In this document: one piece after another, positions 1-8,946 of the stretch
Layout of the letters: each line of letters starts with the position of its first letter
How positions within the stretch are numbered: position 1 is the first letter of the stretch
Assembly: GCA_903904515.1 (NCBI GenBank)
Contig: CAIVCR010000044.1
Span: 1-51,497 of the forward strand
Source: an uncultured Bacteroidia bacterium
GTDB taxonomy: Bacteria; Bacteroidota; Bacteroidia; Bacteroidales; Prolixibacteraceae
Direction: 5' to 3'
DNA: 51,497 nt
The notes under the pieces: generated by a model
The model's database searches: none
What the model was told of the DNA's origin: nothing
The model's input: only the letters and a program-made list of their open reading frames with translations
Program-made: the position numbers and the translations under genes

Positions 1-1
1 A

Positions 2-1156
2 GATTCGTCCCAATATACCATTACCCAGGCAGTATCGGATGAAGCCCAGCAAAATACCATATCATTCGATGGTCTGGCGTTTCTGACCGGGAATTTAGGT
101 TCACAGTCATTCCTGCCCCCGGGAAAGGTGGCCGATTACAGCGGGTTCCAGTACCTCAGGGACAATGATCCAACCAAACTCGGGCATAACACCAGTTTTG
201 TAACGATTATTTCGTTCAATATCCTCCATCTGCTGACCACCGATCAGATCCGGATGTTCGCCAGCCGGGCACAAAACCAGATCGATTCGATCAATGCTTT
301 TGCCTATAAACGGTACCCGTTGCTGAAGGCTTTTCGAAGGCTGAAAGAGGGTGATCTTCCATCAGGAACCACTCAGCTGAGTAAGGAAGCAGTGACTGCG
401 TACACCGGGCAACTTTACCGGACCGACGGACAAATCAGCTACAACAGAGCGCAGCTCTTTGGGGAAGTTCTCAACTCATTAAGTGCCCCCCAAAAAACGA
501 AACTGGCAGCCTTGAAGGCCCTTGGAGGGATAGGCAAGTGGGACAGTACCCTTGTCAATCCGCTGGAAGGCCTTAATTTGTCGAAGGATATGAGCGTGGC
601 GGTGATGACCTATGCCAGTGAAATCTATGCCTGGTATGCGGGGTCGGTGACCTCTGATGTTTATTTCTGCCCCGAAAGGCATGGAACCTACTTTGGTTCT
701 TTTTATCTGAAAGACTGGCCGGCCATGGGAAATCCAAATTACACCATTGATGAAACACTGACAGCCAACGCGGGTCAGAGTTTTCTCGCGATCCTGACTA
801 CCGCCCAGGCCATCCAGGTGAAAGGGATTGTTAACCTGCAACGCAGTGCACTAACTGAAATTGTGGCAAAAAGAGAGGCCATTTCAACGCAACTCCGCAA
901 ATTCCTCACCTCTTCGTCTGCAGACCAGGCAACCGTGCTGGCACTTTCACAGAGATACGGGGAACTGGACGGTGAGCTCAGCTACTACTATGCAACGACA
1001 TTTTCGCAAGTATACAATACACTTTCGAGTGATCAGAAATCAAAACTGCTCGCGCTTGCTAACCAACTGGGATATGTTGGTCCGACAGGGGGTTTCCTAT
1101 ATTCAGAACCTATCCCGATGCCGGCTATTAAAAATGCGGATTTCCTGTTTAAATAA
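2..1156 (+). CDS. Uncharacterised protein with two LTxxQ-type helical modules (5' partial)
   Basis: The frame is open from nucleotide 2, so the gene starts outside the window; the GTG at 128 is inside it. The visible 384 residues contain two similar modules of about 95 residues, encoded at 233-523 and 794-1069. Each module opens with LTTDQ or LTTAQ and closes with LSAPQK or LSSDQK, followed by a matching stretch rich in Leu, Lys and Ala. Spy/CpxP-type periplasmic chaperones carry similar LTxxQ signatures in helical hairpins, so a helical exported protein is plausible, but this is inference and the signal peptide is not visible. I do not recognise a named family. The neighbouring downstream gene is Spy-like and is followed by a two-component system, which suggests an envelope role. 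Confidence 0.72.
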   Translation, partial: DSSQYTITQAVSDEAQQNTISFDGLAFLTGNLGSQSFLPPGKVADYSGFQYLRDNDPTKLGHNTSFVTIISFNILHLLTTDQIRMFASRAQNQIDSINAFAYKRYPLLKAFRRLKEGDLPSGTTQLSKEAVTAYTGQLYRTDGQISYNRAQLFGEVLNSLSAPQKTKLAALKALGGIGKWDSTLVNPLEGLNLSKDMSVAVMTYASEIYAWYAGSVTSDVYFCPERHGTYFGSFYLKDWPAMGNPNYTIDETLTANAGQSFLAILTTAQAIQVKGIVNLQRSALTEIVAKREAISTQLRKFLTSSSADQATVLALSQRYGELDGELSYYYATTFSQVYNTLSSDQKSKLLALANQLGYVGPTGGFLYSEPIPMPAIKNADFLFK

Positions 1157-1268
1157 ACGGGCAGATTATAGCGGGATGGTTTTTAATGATCATCCTGCTA
1201 CAGATTTTGCACTATCTTTCGATGATTGCATGAAATGTATTATATTTAACAGAAAAATCTTCGCTATC

Positions 1269-1919
1269 ATGAATCACTTAATCTTTAACATAGGAAGATT
1301 CAGTTTGGTCTCTTTATTTTTATTGATAACCGTTGAGGTGAACTGCAACACCCAAACCCGAGAGCCAAAACAAAAACCTGTGGAGCAGACGACCACGGCA
1401 GAGCAGGCCCAGTTGATTAAAAAGATCCTGTCGGGGTATAATGCTACAAAACTGACGGCTGAAGAGGCTAAAGCAATTCACGGGAAATTCAGGGAGGCAG
1501 GTATCCACGCCGGTCCTGAGAACGACGCAGCAATCAAGGCTGCAGGCTTCGACCCAGATCAGCTCAAAAAGTTGGCCCCTCCACCCAACGCCGACAGGAA
1601 GAACGAGCCTGAGCCCCCATCGCTGGAGGAAAGGCTCAAAATTGTCAGCGAGAAAATCTGCAAACCTCTCTCCCTCACGGCCATTCAGCAGGAAACAGTC
1701 AATAAGGCTTTCATCGGTTTCTATACTGAAATGGATCAATTGATGAATGCCAGGGGGGATCATCCGGCACCTCCAGACAAGTCAAAGGTTGATCCTCTGG
1801 AAAAAGCCAGGAATGCAAAAATTCAGCAGGTTATGACTGCGGAAAAATTCAAAAAATTTCTCGAACTGGAAAAAGAGTCCCGGCCCGCCAGACCAGACGG
1901 GGGTGATAAGAAACGATAG
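1269..1919 (+). CDS. Spy/CpxP-like periplasmic protein
   Basis: 216 residues from the ATG at 1269. That start gives a signal peptide-like N-terminus, MNHLIFNIGRFSLVSLFLL, ending near a Cys that lacks a clean lipobox. An alternative ATG at 1230 would add 13 residues. The mature part has an LTAEEAKAI segment, a Pro-rich linker (KKLAPPPNADRKNEPEPP) and a C-terminal helical region with PLSLTAIQQETV and KIQQVMTAEKFKKFLELE. This is the spacing of LTxxQ-type Spy/CpxP proteins, which act as periplasmic chaperones or sensors of envelope stress. It lies 21 nt upstream of a LytS-type kinase gene, so co-transcription is likely. By analogy with CpxP it may modulate that kinase, which is an inference. The assignment rests on motifs only; Spy-like proteins are divergent in sequence. 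Confidence 0.7.
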   Translation: MNHLIFNIGRFSLVSLFLLITVEVNCNTQTREPKQKPVEQTTTAEQAQLIKKILSGYNATKLTAEEAKAIHGKFREAGIHAGPENDAAIKAAGFDPDQLKKLAPPPNADRKNEPEPPSLEERLKIVSEKICKPLSLTAIQQETVNKAFIGFYTEMDQLMNARGDHPAPPDKSKVDPLEKARNAKIQQVMTAEKFKKFLELEKESRPARPDGGDKKR

Positions 1920-1940
1920 CGGCAAAACGAACAGCGAAGA

Positions 1941-3044
1941 ATGGATAAAAGAAAAATAAAATATGCGGAGATCTCTCTCATCTCCCTGGTGTGGATTGTA
2001 CTGCTGGTCACCCCGATCCTTTTCAGGGAAGATACAAACAACCCCGTTTGGAACAGCATCACTAACCAGCTGGAAATCCTTATTCCAGTGGCTGTATTGT
2101 TTGTCTTAAACCGTTACATTTTTGTCCCTTTTGTTCTCTTCAGGGGAAGATTTGCTGTATACATTATTTCAATCTTGGGTTTAATATTCCTGTTCTCCTT
2201 AGGTTCAAATTATTATGATACAAAATTGAATAATCCAAACCGGAATAACCGGCAAATTAACGAACAACGAGAGCCCCCGCCACGCCCCCTGACTGAACAG
2301 GCGGACCGGTCTGAAGAGCCTGCACCTCCCGGGCAACGCCAACCGAGGCCTGTTCCACCATTTGCCAACTTTCTTGTATTCTCGGTTCTTGTTCTGGGAT
2401 TTGACACAGGATTGCGAATGGGTCTTCGCTGGATAGAGGCTGAGAATGAAAAGATAAATCTTGAAAAGGAGAATGTAGCTTCCCAGCTGGTACTTCTGCG
2501 GAATCAGATCAGCCCCCATTTCTTTATGAACACCCTGAATAATATCCATTCTCTGGTTGACCGGAACGCGGATGAAGCTAAAGAAGCAATAATCAAATTG
2601 TCAAAAATGATGCGCTACCTTTTGTATGAGACTGAGACCGGCACGACCACTCTGAAAAAAGAGATCGAATTCCTTGAAAGCTACGTTAACCTTATGAAAA
2701 TGAGATACAGCAGCAAGGTGAAGATTAGTTTTGTCCCTCCGGTTTCAGTCCCGGAGAAAATGATTCCTCCGTTTATATTCATTTCTCTCATTGAAAATGC
2801 ATTCAAACATGGAATTAGCTATCATGAAGAATCATTTGTCGATATCGACCTTATTACCGGTGAGGAGAGACTACTTTTGGTTGTTAAAAACAGCAAGACC
2901 AGCAAAACACCGGCAAAAGAAAATACCGGTATCGGTCTGCAAAATACCCGGAAACGGTTAGCATTACTGTTCGGTAATAATTACCATCTGGATATCATCG
3001 ACAGCGAAGGCCTGTTTACCGTAAACTTATCTATTCCCTTATGA
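1941..3044 (+). CDS. LytS-type sensor histidine kinase
   Basis: 367 residues. Four predicted membrane segments lie at about 10-28, 43-65, 70-89 and 141-162, followed by a short charged helix and a His_kinase domain. The H-box is RNQISPHFFMNTLNNIHSL, with the phospho-accepting His at 193. The N-box is ISLIENAFKHG and the G-box GIGLQNTRKRL. Segments 3 and 4 are separated by an unusual loop of about 50 residues (90-140) very rich in Pro, Arg and Glu, predicted to face the periplasm. The family phosphorylates LytTR-type regulators, and such a regulator follows with a 4-nt ATGA overlap, so the pair is translationally coupled. The preceding Spy-like gene suggests an envelope signal. The family call is firm; the signal is unknown. 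Confidence 0.92.
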   Translation: MDKRKIKYAEISLISLVWIVLLVTPILFREDTNNPVWNSITNQLEILIPVAVLFVLNRYIFVPFVLFRGRFAVYIISILGLIFLFSLGSNYYDTKLNNPNRNNRQINEQREPPPRPLTEQADRSEEPAPPGQRQPRPVPPFANFLVFSVLVLGFDTGLRMGLRWIEAENEKINLEKENVASQLVLLRNQISPHFFMNTLNNIHSLVDRNADEAKEAIIKLSKMMRYLLYETETGTTTLKKEIEFLESYVNLMKMRYSSKVKISFVPPVSVPEKMIPPFIFISLIENAFKHGISYHEESFVDIDLITGEERLLLVVKNSKTSKTPAKENTGIGLQNTRKRLALLFGNNYHLDIIDSEGLFTVNLSIPL

Positions 3045-3751
3045 TCAGAAGCATTGCAATTGATGATGAACCTTTAGCCCTGGAGCAAATTGGAGATTAT
3101 ATCCAAAAAACACCATTTCTCAAATTGACAGGGCTGTTTGACAGTGCCATAAAGGCCATGGAGTTTCTGTCAACGACTCCGGCTGATCTGATGTTTGTGG
3201 ATATCAATATGCCCGATCTGAGCGGAATAGATTTTGTGAGGTCTCTCATAAATCCGCCAAGGATAGTCTTTGTCACCGCCTATAGCGACCATGCACTGGA
3301 GGGTTTCAGGGTCGATGCGCTCGATTACCTGTTAAAACCAGTCAGTTATAGTGATTTCCTGAAGTCGGCAAACAAGGTAAAAGGCTGGTTTAACTCAAAT
3401 CTGCAGGATCCGGCCGAAATTAAAAGCAACAAATCTTTTTTGTTTATTAAATCAGACTATAAACTATTAAGAATCAACTTTGAAGATATCAAGTATATCG
3501 AAGGAATGAATGAATATATCCGCATTCACCTCACCAATTCGAAACCGGTGATGACTCTTATGAGTATGAAAGCGATTGAAATTCTGTTGCCCGCCGACCG
3601 TTTTATGCGTGTACACCGCTCGTATATCGTCAGCCTCTCAAAGATTTCCGTGATTGAAAGAAACCGGATTGTTTTCGATGGAAAGATTTATATTCCGGTA
3701 AGCGAGCAATACGTCAAAAGATTTCAGGAATATATTGATACAAATTTTTGA
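3041..3751 (+). CDS. LytTR-family response regulator
   Basis: 236 residues. The N-terminal receiver domain (about 1-115) has the acidic pair IDDE at 7-10, the phospho-acceptor Asp54 in FVDINMPDLSG, and a conserved Lys in DYLLKPVSY. The C-terminal LytTR DNA-binding domain (about 135-236) has IKSDYKLLRINFEDIKYIE and FMRVHRSYIVS, typical of the family. These proteins bind short direct repeats upstream of target genes after phosphorylation by a LytS-type kinase. The ATG overlaps the stop of the kinase gene by 4 nt, making the cognate relationship nearly certain. Targets cannot be read from the window; the two helical LTxxQ-type genes upstream are natural candidates for feedback control. Confidence 0.93.
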   Translation: MIRSIAIDDEPLALEQIGDYIQKTPFLKLTGLFDSAIKAMEFLSTTPADLMFVDINMPDLSGIDFVRSLINPPRIVFVTAYSDHALEGFRVDALDYLLKPVSYSDFLKSANKVKGWFNSNLQDPAEIKSNKSFLFIKSDYKLLRINFEDIKYIEGMNEYIRIHLTNSKPVMTLMSMKAIEILLPADRFMRVHRSYIVSLSKISVIERNRIVFDGKIYIPVSEQYVKRFQEYIDTNF

Positions 3752-3988
3752 CTTACTCCTTAGTTAGGCATCTTCTTTACCCACCATCCCTTTGCTTATT
3801 ATTTCATTGATTTTCCGCTTATAATATATTTTTGCTGATTTTAATTTTCTATATACAGCCAGTTTAAATGCTTTATTCCTCTTTTTAGCTGATAATAAAA
3901 CTTTAAACATAGCCAAAATCCAGTTTATGGCAAGAGATAAGGTTATCGAAAGATTGTATGAAACAGAGAATATTCGAAAAAACTCAGG

Positions 3989-5035
3989 TCATCCCTTCAG
4001 CGGATTCCACCCCTGGGCCTGTAAGGGAATGGCATGTCCAACTCCTGCAGTAATCAGATTAACTCCTTCACTTTTATCGGTGATATAACCAATAACTGAA
4101 ATATCGGGATGATTACGAATCTTATCGTTATCGGCTACAGGAAGGGTAAACAGAAGTTCATAATCTTCGCCTCCGTTCAAGGCTGCAACCAACGGATTGA
4201 TATTCAGTTCTGCAGCCATTTTTTTGGTTTGGTTATCATAAAGCAGACGGTCTTCATAAAGCCTGCACCCCACCCCGCTTTGGGTACACAAATGAAGAAT
4301 TTCGGAAGAGAGTCCATCCGATATGTCAATCATTGAGGTTGGCTTGATGCCTAATTCTTTAAATAACAATGGGATATCTTTTCTGGCTTCAGGTTTCAGT
4401 TGTCGTTCAAGAATATAATCATAACCGGTAAACTGAGGCACCATCTTGGGATTGACCTTAAACACCTCGTTCTCACGTTCAAGCAATTGCAAACCCATAT
4501 AAGCTCCCCCCAAATCTCCGGTAACACATAATAAATCAGTGTCTTTGGCTCCGTTCCTGTATACCAGATCCTCCTCCTCAGCTTCACCAATAGCGGTTAT
4601 GGAGATCAGCAGTCCGGTTAAGGAAGTTGTGGTATCTCCACCAACCAGGTCAACACCATACCGCTCACAAGCGAGGTATATTCCGTCATAAAGTTCATCG
4701 ATTGCCTCAACCGACATTTTGGAAGAGACCGCAATTGAAACGGTTATTTGCCGGGGAACTGCATTCATCGCATAAACATCGCTCAGATTAACAGTTACTG
4801 CTTTGTATCCCAAATGTTTCAAAGGAACGTACATGAGATTGAAATGAACCCCTTCCGTGAGAAGATCAGTTGTTACGACAATTTTCTTATTCTTAAAATC
4901 CAACACTGCGCAGTCATCGCCAACCCCTTTGAGTGTACTTTCGTTTTTCAATACAATATTTTCGGTCAGCCGACGGATTAAACCGAACTCCCCAAGCTCG
5001 GAAAGCTCTGTCTTACTTTGTGTTGTATTTGCCAT
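3989..5035 (-). CDS. thiL: Thiamine-monophosphate kinase ThiL
   Basis: 348 residues, normal for the family. ThiL phosphorylates thiamine monophosphate to thiamine diphosphate with ATP in the cytoplasm. The PurM/AIR-synthase-type fold is marked by GVGDDCAVL (about 37-45), TTDLLTEGVHF (about 55-65), LVGGDTTTS, MIDISDGLSSE and NGGEDYELLFTLP, which include the metal-binding Asp residues. The gene is alone on its strand and divergent from the suf operon. A possible -33/-7 promoter lies in the shared region, with a TTG element 19 nt before AACGTTTG. No TPP riboswitch was recognised in the leader. Confidence 0.96.
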   Translation of the reverse strand: MANTTQSKTELSELGEFGLIRRLTENIVLKNESTLKGVGDDCAVLDFKNKKIVVTTDLLTEGVHFNLMYVPLKHLGYKAVTVNLSDVYAMNAVPRQITVSIAVSSKMSVEAIDELYDGIYLACERYGVDLVGGDTTTSLTGLLISITAIGEAEEEDLVYRNGAKDTDLLCVTGDLGGAYMGLQLLERENEVFKVNPKMVPQFTGYDYILERQLKPEARKDIPLLFKELGIKPTSMIDISDGLSSEILHLCTQSGVGCRLYEDRLLYDNQTKKMAAELNINPLVAALNGGEDYELLFTLPVADNDKIRNHPDISVIGYITDKSEGVNLITAGVGHAIPLQAQGWNPLKG

Positions 5036-5089
5036 ACTGGTTCAAACGTTATTTAGAATTTTGCAGCCTCAAAAGTAGTGTTCATTTTG

Positions 5090-5097
5090 TATCTTTG
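5090..5097 (+). promoter_or_regulatory. Candidate -7 promoter element of the suf operon
   Basis: TATCTTTG matches the Bacteroidetes -7 consensus TAnnTTTG exactly. It lies 88 nt upstream of the sufB ATG, leaving a leader of roughly 80 nt. No well-spaced -33 TTG is obvious, so the call rests on the -7 element and on the position between divergent thiL and sufB. Confidence 0.55.
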
Positions 5098-5185
5098 CAA
5101 TTTAAAATCAGTCTATTTAAGCACACAGTAGGAATTTGTCGTGTTTGATTGTTATTGGTTTATATTATTGAACTTAGAAATTATC

Positions 5186-6631
5186 ATGGAAGACCAAAAT
5201 AAATTAATACACGAGGTCACCCAACGCGACTATAGATTTGGTTTTGTTTCAGATATAGAGACCGATACAATTGTCAAAGGATTAAACGAAGAGGTTATCA
5301 GAATTATTTCTGCCAAAAAGGATGAGCCAGAATTTATGCTCGAATTCCGCCTCAAAGCTTACCGTCGCTGGTTGACTATGAAAATGCCTGAATGGGCCCA
5401 ACTTAAAGTTCCTGTGATTGACTATCAGGAGATCATATTTTATGCAGCTCCGACACAACAGGCTAAATATGAGAGTCTTAACGAAGTAGATCCGGAACTG
5501 CTCCGCACCTTCGAAAAACTGGGTATTCCGCTGGAGGAGCAGAAAATGCTTTCGGGAGTAGCCGTGGACGCAGTAATCGACAGTGTTTCTGTGAAAACCA
5601 CGTTTAAAGAGACGCTGGCTGAACGGGGGATTATCTTCTGTTCGTTTAGTGAAGCGGTAAAGCATCATCCCGATCTGATTCAAAAATACCTCGGAATGGC
5701 AGTGCCATACAACGACAACTATTTCGCTGCCTTGAATTCTGCAGTATTCTCTGACGGATCATTTGTCTACATTCCGAAGGGGACCCGCTGCCCGATGGAG
5801 CTCTCCACCTATTTCCGCATCAATGCTCAAAATACAGGGCAGTTTGAACGGACATTGGTTATTGCTGACGACGACAGTTATGTTTCGTATCTCGAGGGGT
5901 GCACCGCACCGATGCGCGATGAAAATCAGCTGCATGCGGCTGTCGTTGAAATCATCGCCCTTGACCGTGCCGAAGTTAAATACTCGACGGTTCAAAACTG
6001 GTATCCCGGCGATAAGAACGGGAAGGGTGGAATCTTTAATTTCGTAACCAAGCGAGGGATTTGTAAAGGTGTTGCCTCAAAAATATTCTGGAACCAGGTT
6101 GAAACCGGTTCAGCAATAACCTGGAAATATCCAAGTTGTATCCTGATGGGAGACAATTCGGTAGCTGAATTCAATTCAGTGGCTCTGACCAACAACCACC
6201 AGCAGGCAGATACAGGGACCAAAATGATCCATATCGGTAAAAATACCAAGAGCACTATAGTCTCGAAAGGGATTTCCGCCGGACACAGCTCCAACTCTTA
6301 CCGCGGTTTGGTCAGGGTCGCTCCAAAAGCCGAGAATGCCCGGAACTATTCGCAGTGTGATTCACTCCTGTTGGGAGATACCTGTGGGGCACACACTTTC
6401 CCTTACATTGAGGTAGGCAATAGCAGTTCAATTATTGAGCACGAAGCCACCACTTCAAAGATTGGTGAAGACCAGATTTTTTACTGCAACCAGCGCGGAA
6501 TCTCAACCGAAGATGCGATTGGTATGATTGTCAATGGTTACGCCCGGGAAGTGATCAATAAACTTCCTATGGAGTTTGCCGTTGAAGCTCAGAAATTATT
6601 ACAGATCAGCCTCGAAGGAAGTGTAGGGTAA
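5186..6631 (+). CDS. sufB: Fe-S cluster scaffold protein SufB
   Basis: 481 residues from the ATG at 5186. The reading frame stays open further upstream, but those residues are not SufB-like, whereas [20 protein letters not shown] is. SufB forms the SufBC2D scaffold on which Fe-S clusters are assembled in the cytoplasm. Supporting motifs are [45 protein letters not shown] and, near the C-terminus, [22 protein letters not shown], which includes the conserved Cys region, here split by position: CGAHTFPY at about 413. It is the first gene of a six-gene operon running to 10942. Full length and no anomalies. Confidence 0.97.
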   Translation: MEDQNKLIHEVTQRDYRFGFVSDIETDTIVKGLNEEVIRIISAKKDEPEFMLEFRLKAYRRWLTMKMPEWAQLKVPVIDYQEIIFYAAPTQQAKYESLNEVDPELLRTFEKLGIPLEEQKMLSGVAVDAVIDSVSVKTTFKETLAERGIIFCSFSEAVKHHPDLIQKYLGMAVPYNDNYFAALNSAVFSDGSFVYIPKGTRCPMELSTYFRINAQNTGQFERTLVIADDDSYVSYLEGCTAPMRDENQLHAAVVEIIALDRAEVKYSTVQNWYPGDKNGKGGIFNFVTKRGICKGVASKIFWNQVETGSAITWKYPSCILMGDNSVAEFNSVALTNNHQQADTGTKMIHIGKNTKSTIVSKGISAGHSSNSYRGLVRVAPKAENARNYSQCDSLLLGDTCGAHTFPYIEVGNSSSIIEHEATTSKIGEDQIFYCNQRGISTEDAIGMIVNGYAREVINKLPMEFAVEAQKLLQISLEGSVG

Positions 6632-6665
6632 TGAAGGAATGAAGGAATGAAGAATGAAAAATGAA
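6631..6665 (+). repeat. Short tandem repeat between sufB and sufC
   Basis: The sufB-sufC gap is filled by variants of the unit ATGAAGGA, repeated about four times with decay. It looks like a slippage-derived A/G-rich spacer. It might affect sufC translation but carries no recognisable signal. Confidence 0.5.
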
Positions 6666-6681
6666 ATTACAATTATAGAAG

Positions 6682-7434
6682 ATGCTAGTAATTAAAGATT
6701 TATACGCAAAGGTAGAAGGAAAAGATATCCTTAAGGGAATAAACCTCACTGTAAATGCAGGTGAGGTTCACGCAATTATGGGCCCCAATGGTTCGGGGAA
6801 AAGTACCCTTGCAAATGTACTTGCAGGAAATACCAATTTTGAGGTTACACACGGTTCAATTACGTTTAACGGCAAAGATATATTTGAAATGTCCCCCGAC
6901 GTGAGGGCAAAAGAGGGTCTGTTCCTTAGTTTTCAGTACCCGGTAGAGATACCCGGAGTGAGTATGGTCAATTTCCTGAAAACCGCGGTTAACGAACACC
7001 GTAAATATCGTAACGAAAAAGAGCTCTCAGCAGGAGACTTTCTCAAGCTGATGCGCGAGAAAAAAGCGATGGTTCAGATCGATTCTCAGCTGACCAACCG
7101 TTCGGTAAACGAAGGGTTTTCAGGCGGAGAAAAGAAGAAAAATGAAATCTTCCAAATGGCCATGCTCGAACCTACACTGGCAATTCTTGATGAGACTGAC
7201 AGCGGTCTCGATATTGATGCCCTGCGGATTGTTTCAAACGGTGTTAACCTACTGAAAAACAAGAATAACGCAACTATATTGGTCACTCACTACCAACGGT
7301 TGTTAGACTATATCGTCCCCGATTTTGTGCATGTCCTTTATGAAGGGCGGATCGTAAAATCGGCCGGAAAAGAGTTGGCCTTTGAGCTTGAAGAGAAGGG
7401 TTACGACTGGATCAAAAAAGAGCTGGGAGAATAG
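6682..7434 (+). CDS. sufC: Fe-S assembly ATPase SufC
   Basis: 250 residues. This is the ABC-type ATPase of the SufBCD scaffold, whose ATP hydrolysis drives conformational change in the complex. The Walker A motif is GPNGSGKST (about 35-43), the Q-loop is in LFLSFQYPVEIPG, the SufC signature is NEGFSGGEKKKNE, Walker B with D-loop is LAILDETDSGLDIDAL, and the switch His is in LVTHYQRLL. It is a soluble protein without membrane segments, as expected for this family. It lies 50 nt after sufB and 2 nt before sufD. Confidence 0.97.
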   Translation: MLVIKDLYAKVEGKDILKGINLTVNAGEVHAIMGPNGSGKSTLANVLAGNTNFEVTHGSITFNGKDIFEMSPDVRAKEGLFLSFQYPVEIPGVSMVNFLKTAVNEHRKYRNEKELSAGDFLKLMREKKAMVQIDSQLTNRSVNEGFSGGEKKKNEIFQMAMLEPTLAILDETDSGLDIDALRIVSNGVNLLKNKNNATILVTHYQRLLDYIVPDFVHVLYEGRIVKSAGKELAFELEEKGYDWIKKELGE

Positions 7435-7436
7435 CT

Positions 7437-8810
7437 ATGACAGAGGTACTAGAAAAAATAACTGCAGTCCGGCGGATCAGTGAGTTATATGCTGCTAATC
7501 TGGCTGGAATTACCACAGGATTACCCGGTTGGATAAACCAGGCGCGTAAACCGGCATATCAGGCTTTTCAACGGATGGGAATTCCGGGATTCAGAACTGA
7601 GAATTACAAATATACCGACCTTACACGACTCTTCGATAACGAAAATTTCAGACGGTCATTTACCCCCGATGATTTTGAAGTTGACCTGAGCGAGGTGTTC
7701 AACTGTGATGTTCCTGAATTCGATACCCACCTGATCCTTGTGGTCAATGGGTGGTACGATGATGCAAGCAATAATAAAACGACTTACCCTGAAGGGGTGA
7801 TCGTCAAAAGTCTCCGTAAGGCGATGATTGAAAACGCCGATCTGGTTGAAAAATACTATGGCAAATTGGCTAATCCCCAGGAAGATCCGTTAATTGCAAT
7901 GAACACCCTCTTTGCACAGGATGGGGTATTTATCTACATTCCGGATAATCTTCATCTTGAGAAACCGTTGCAGCTAATCAATATCCTTCGGAGCGAAGAT
8001 GATCTCTATGTCACTCAGCGCAACCTGATCATAGCAGGTAAAAATAGCCAGGCTAAGATCATGTTTTGTGACCATACCCTGATGCCACAGCAATTTATCA
8101 ACAACAACCTCACCGAATTTGAAATGGGGGAGGATGCAGTTATTGATATCTACAGCATCCAGAATCAGCACAATAAAACAGCAAGTCTTTCAGGGCTGTA
8201 TATTCACCAGGAGAGGGGTTCACAGTTGGTCACCAATGCAATAACGCTTCACGGAGGAATTATTCGCAATAACCTGAAAGTTTTGTTGGACGGTGAACAT
8301 GCCTCGGCAAACATCTGTGGTCTGGCCTTGTCGGATAAAAATCAACACGTTGATAATTATACCAATATAGAACATATCAAACCGAATTGTCATAGTAATC
8401 AACTCTACAAAAACATTCTTGATGATAGTTCGACAGGGGGATTTACCGGTCGAATCCATGTGCTCCCACATGCCACCAAGACTGCGGCATACCAGCGGAA
8501 TAACAACGTTCTACTCACCAATGCAGCCAAGATGAATACCAAACCGCAGCTGGTGATCGACAACGACGATGTAAAATGCTCGCATGGTGCCACAGTGGGA
8601 CGGATTAACGATGAGGCACTTTTCTATCTGCAGGCCCGGGGGATCAATGAAAAAGAGGCGCGACTCATGCTGATGTTTGCCTTCGCTCATGAAGTTCTTG
8701 CCGAGGTCAAAATTGAGAAACTGCGTGACGTGATCGACAAGCTGGTTAATAAACGATTAAGGGGGGAAGTTTCAAAATGCCACTCCTGTGCACTGGACTG
8801 TATCAGGTAA
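7437..8810 (+). CDS. sufD: Fe-S scaffold protein SufD
   Basis: 457 residues. SufD is the SufB paralogue that completes the SufBC2D complex and is linked to iron entry. The C-terminal SufBD core has the conserved His motif CSHGATVGRINDEALFYLQA, followed by a normal end. The N-terminal region has the family pattern FRTENYKYTDLTRLF. Only 2 nt separate it from sufC, so coupling is expected. The last residues contain CHSCALDC, a cysteine cluster at the extreme C-terminus that I cannot assign to a known SufD function. Confidence 0.95.
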   Translation: MTEVLEKITAVRRISELYAANLAGITTGLPGWINQARKPAYQAFQRMGIPGFRTENYKYTDLTRLFDNENFRRSFTPDDFEVDLSEVFNCDVPEFDTHLILVVNGWYDDASNNKTTYPEGVIVKSLRKAMIENADLVEKYYGKLANPQEDPLIAMNTLFAQDGVFIYIPDNLHLEKPLQLINILRSEDDLYVTQRNLIIAGKNSQAKIMFCDHTLMPQQFINNNLTEFEMGEDAVIDIYSIQNQHNKTASLSGLYIHQERGSQLVTNAITLHGGIIRNNLKVLLDGEHASANICGLALSDKNQHVDNYTNIEHIKPNCHSNQLYKNILDDSSTGGFTGRIHVLPHATKTAAYQRNNNVLLTNAAKMNTKPQLVIDNDDVKCSHGATVGRINDEALFYLQARGINEKEARLMLMFAFAHEVLAEVKIEKLRDVIDKLVNKRLRGEVSKCHSCALDCIR

Positions 8811-8902
8811 ATACATTGATTATTTGTTGTTAAATAAAAAAGATACATGAAGCAACGAATTCATTTTTGTATTCAAGTAAAATTCTACTAATCAAATAAT
8901 AA

Positions 8903-8910
8903 TACTTTTG
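8903..8910 (+). promoter_or_regulatory. Candidate internal promoter before sufS
   Basis: TACTTTTG fits TAnnTTTG and lies 37 nt before the sufS ATG, within the 136-nt gap between sufD and sufS, which is the largest gap in the operon. It could allow sufS and downstream genes to be transcribed separately. No -33 element was confirmed. Confidence 0.35.
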
Positions 8911-8946
8911 TCAATTGCCAATTAAAAATTGTCAATTACCAACATT

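Noticed and set aside
3752..3988. Possible small gene or RNA between the LytTR regulator and thiL
   Set aside because: AT-rich sequence between convergent genes with no convincing frame, hairpin or promoter.
5141..5185. Longer start for sufB
   Set aside because: The extra 15 residues are hydrophobic and unlike SufB; the ATG at 5186 starts the conserved sequence.
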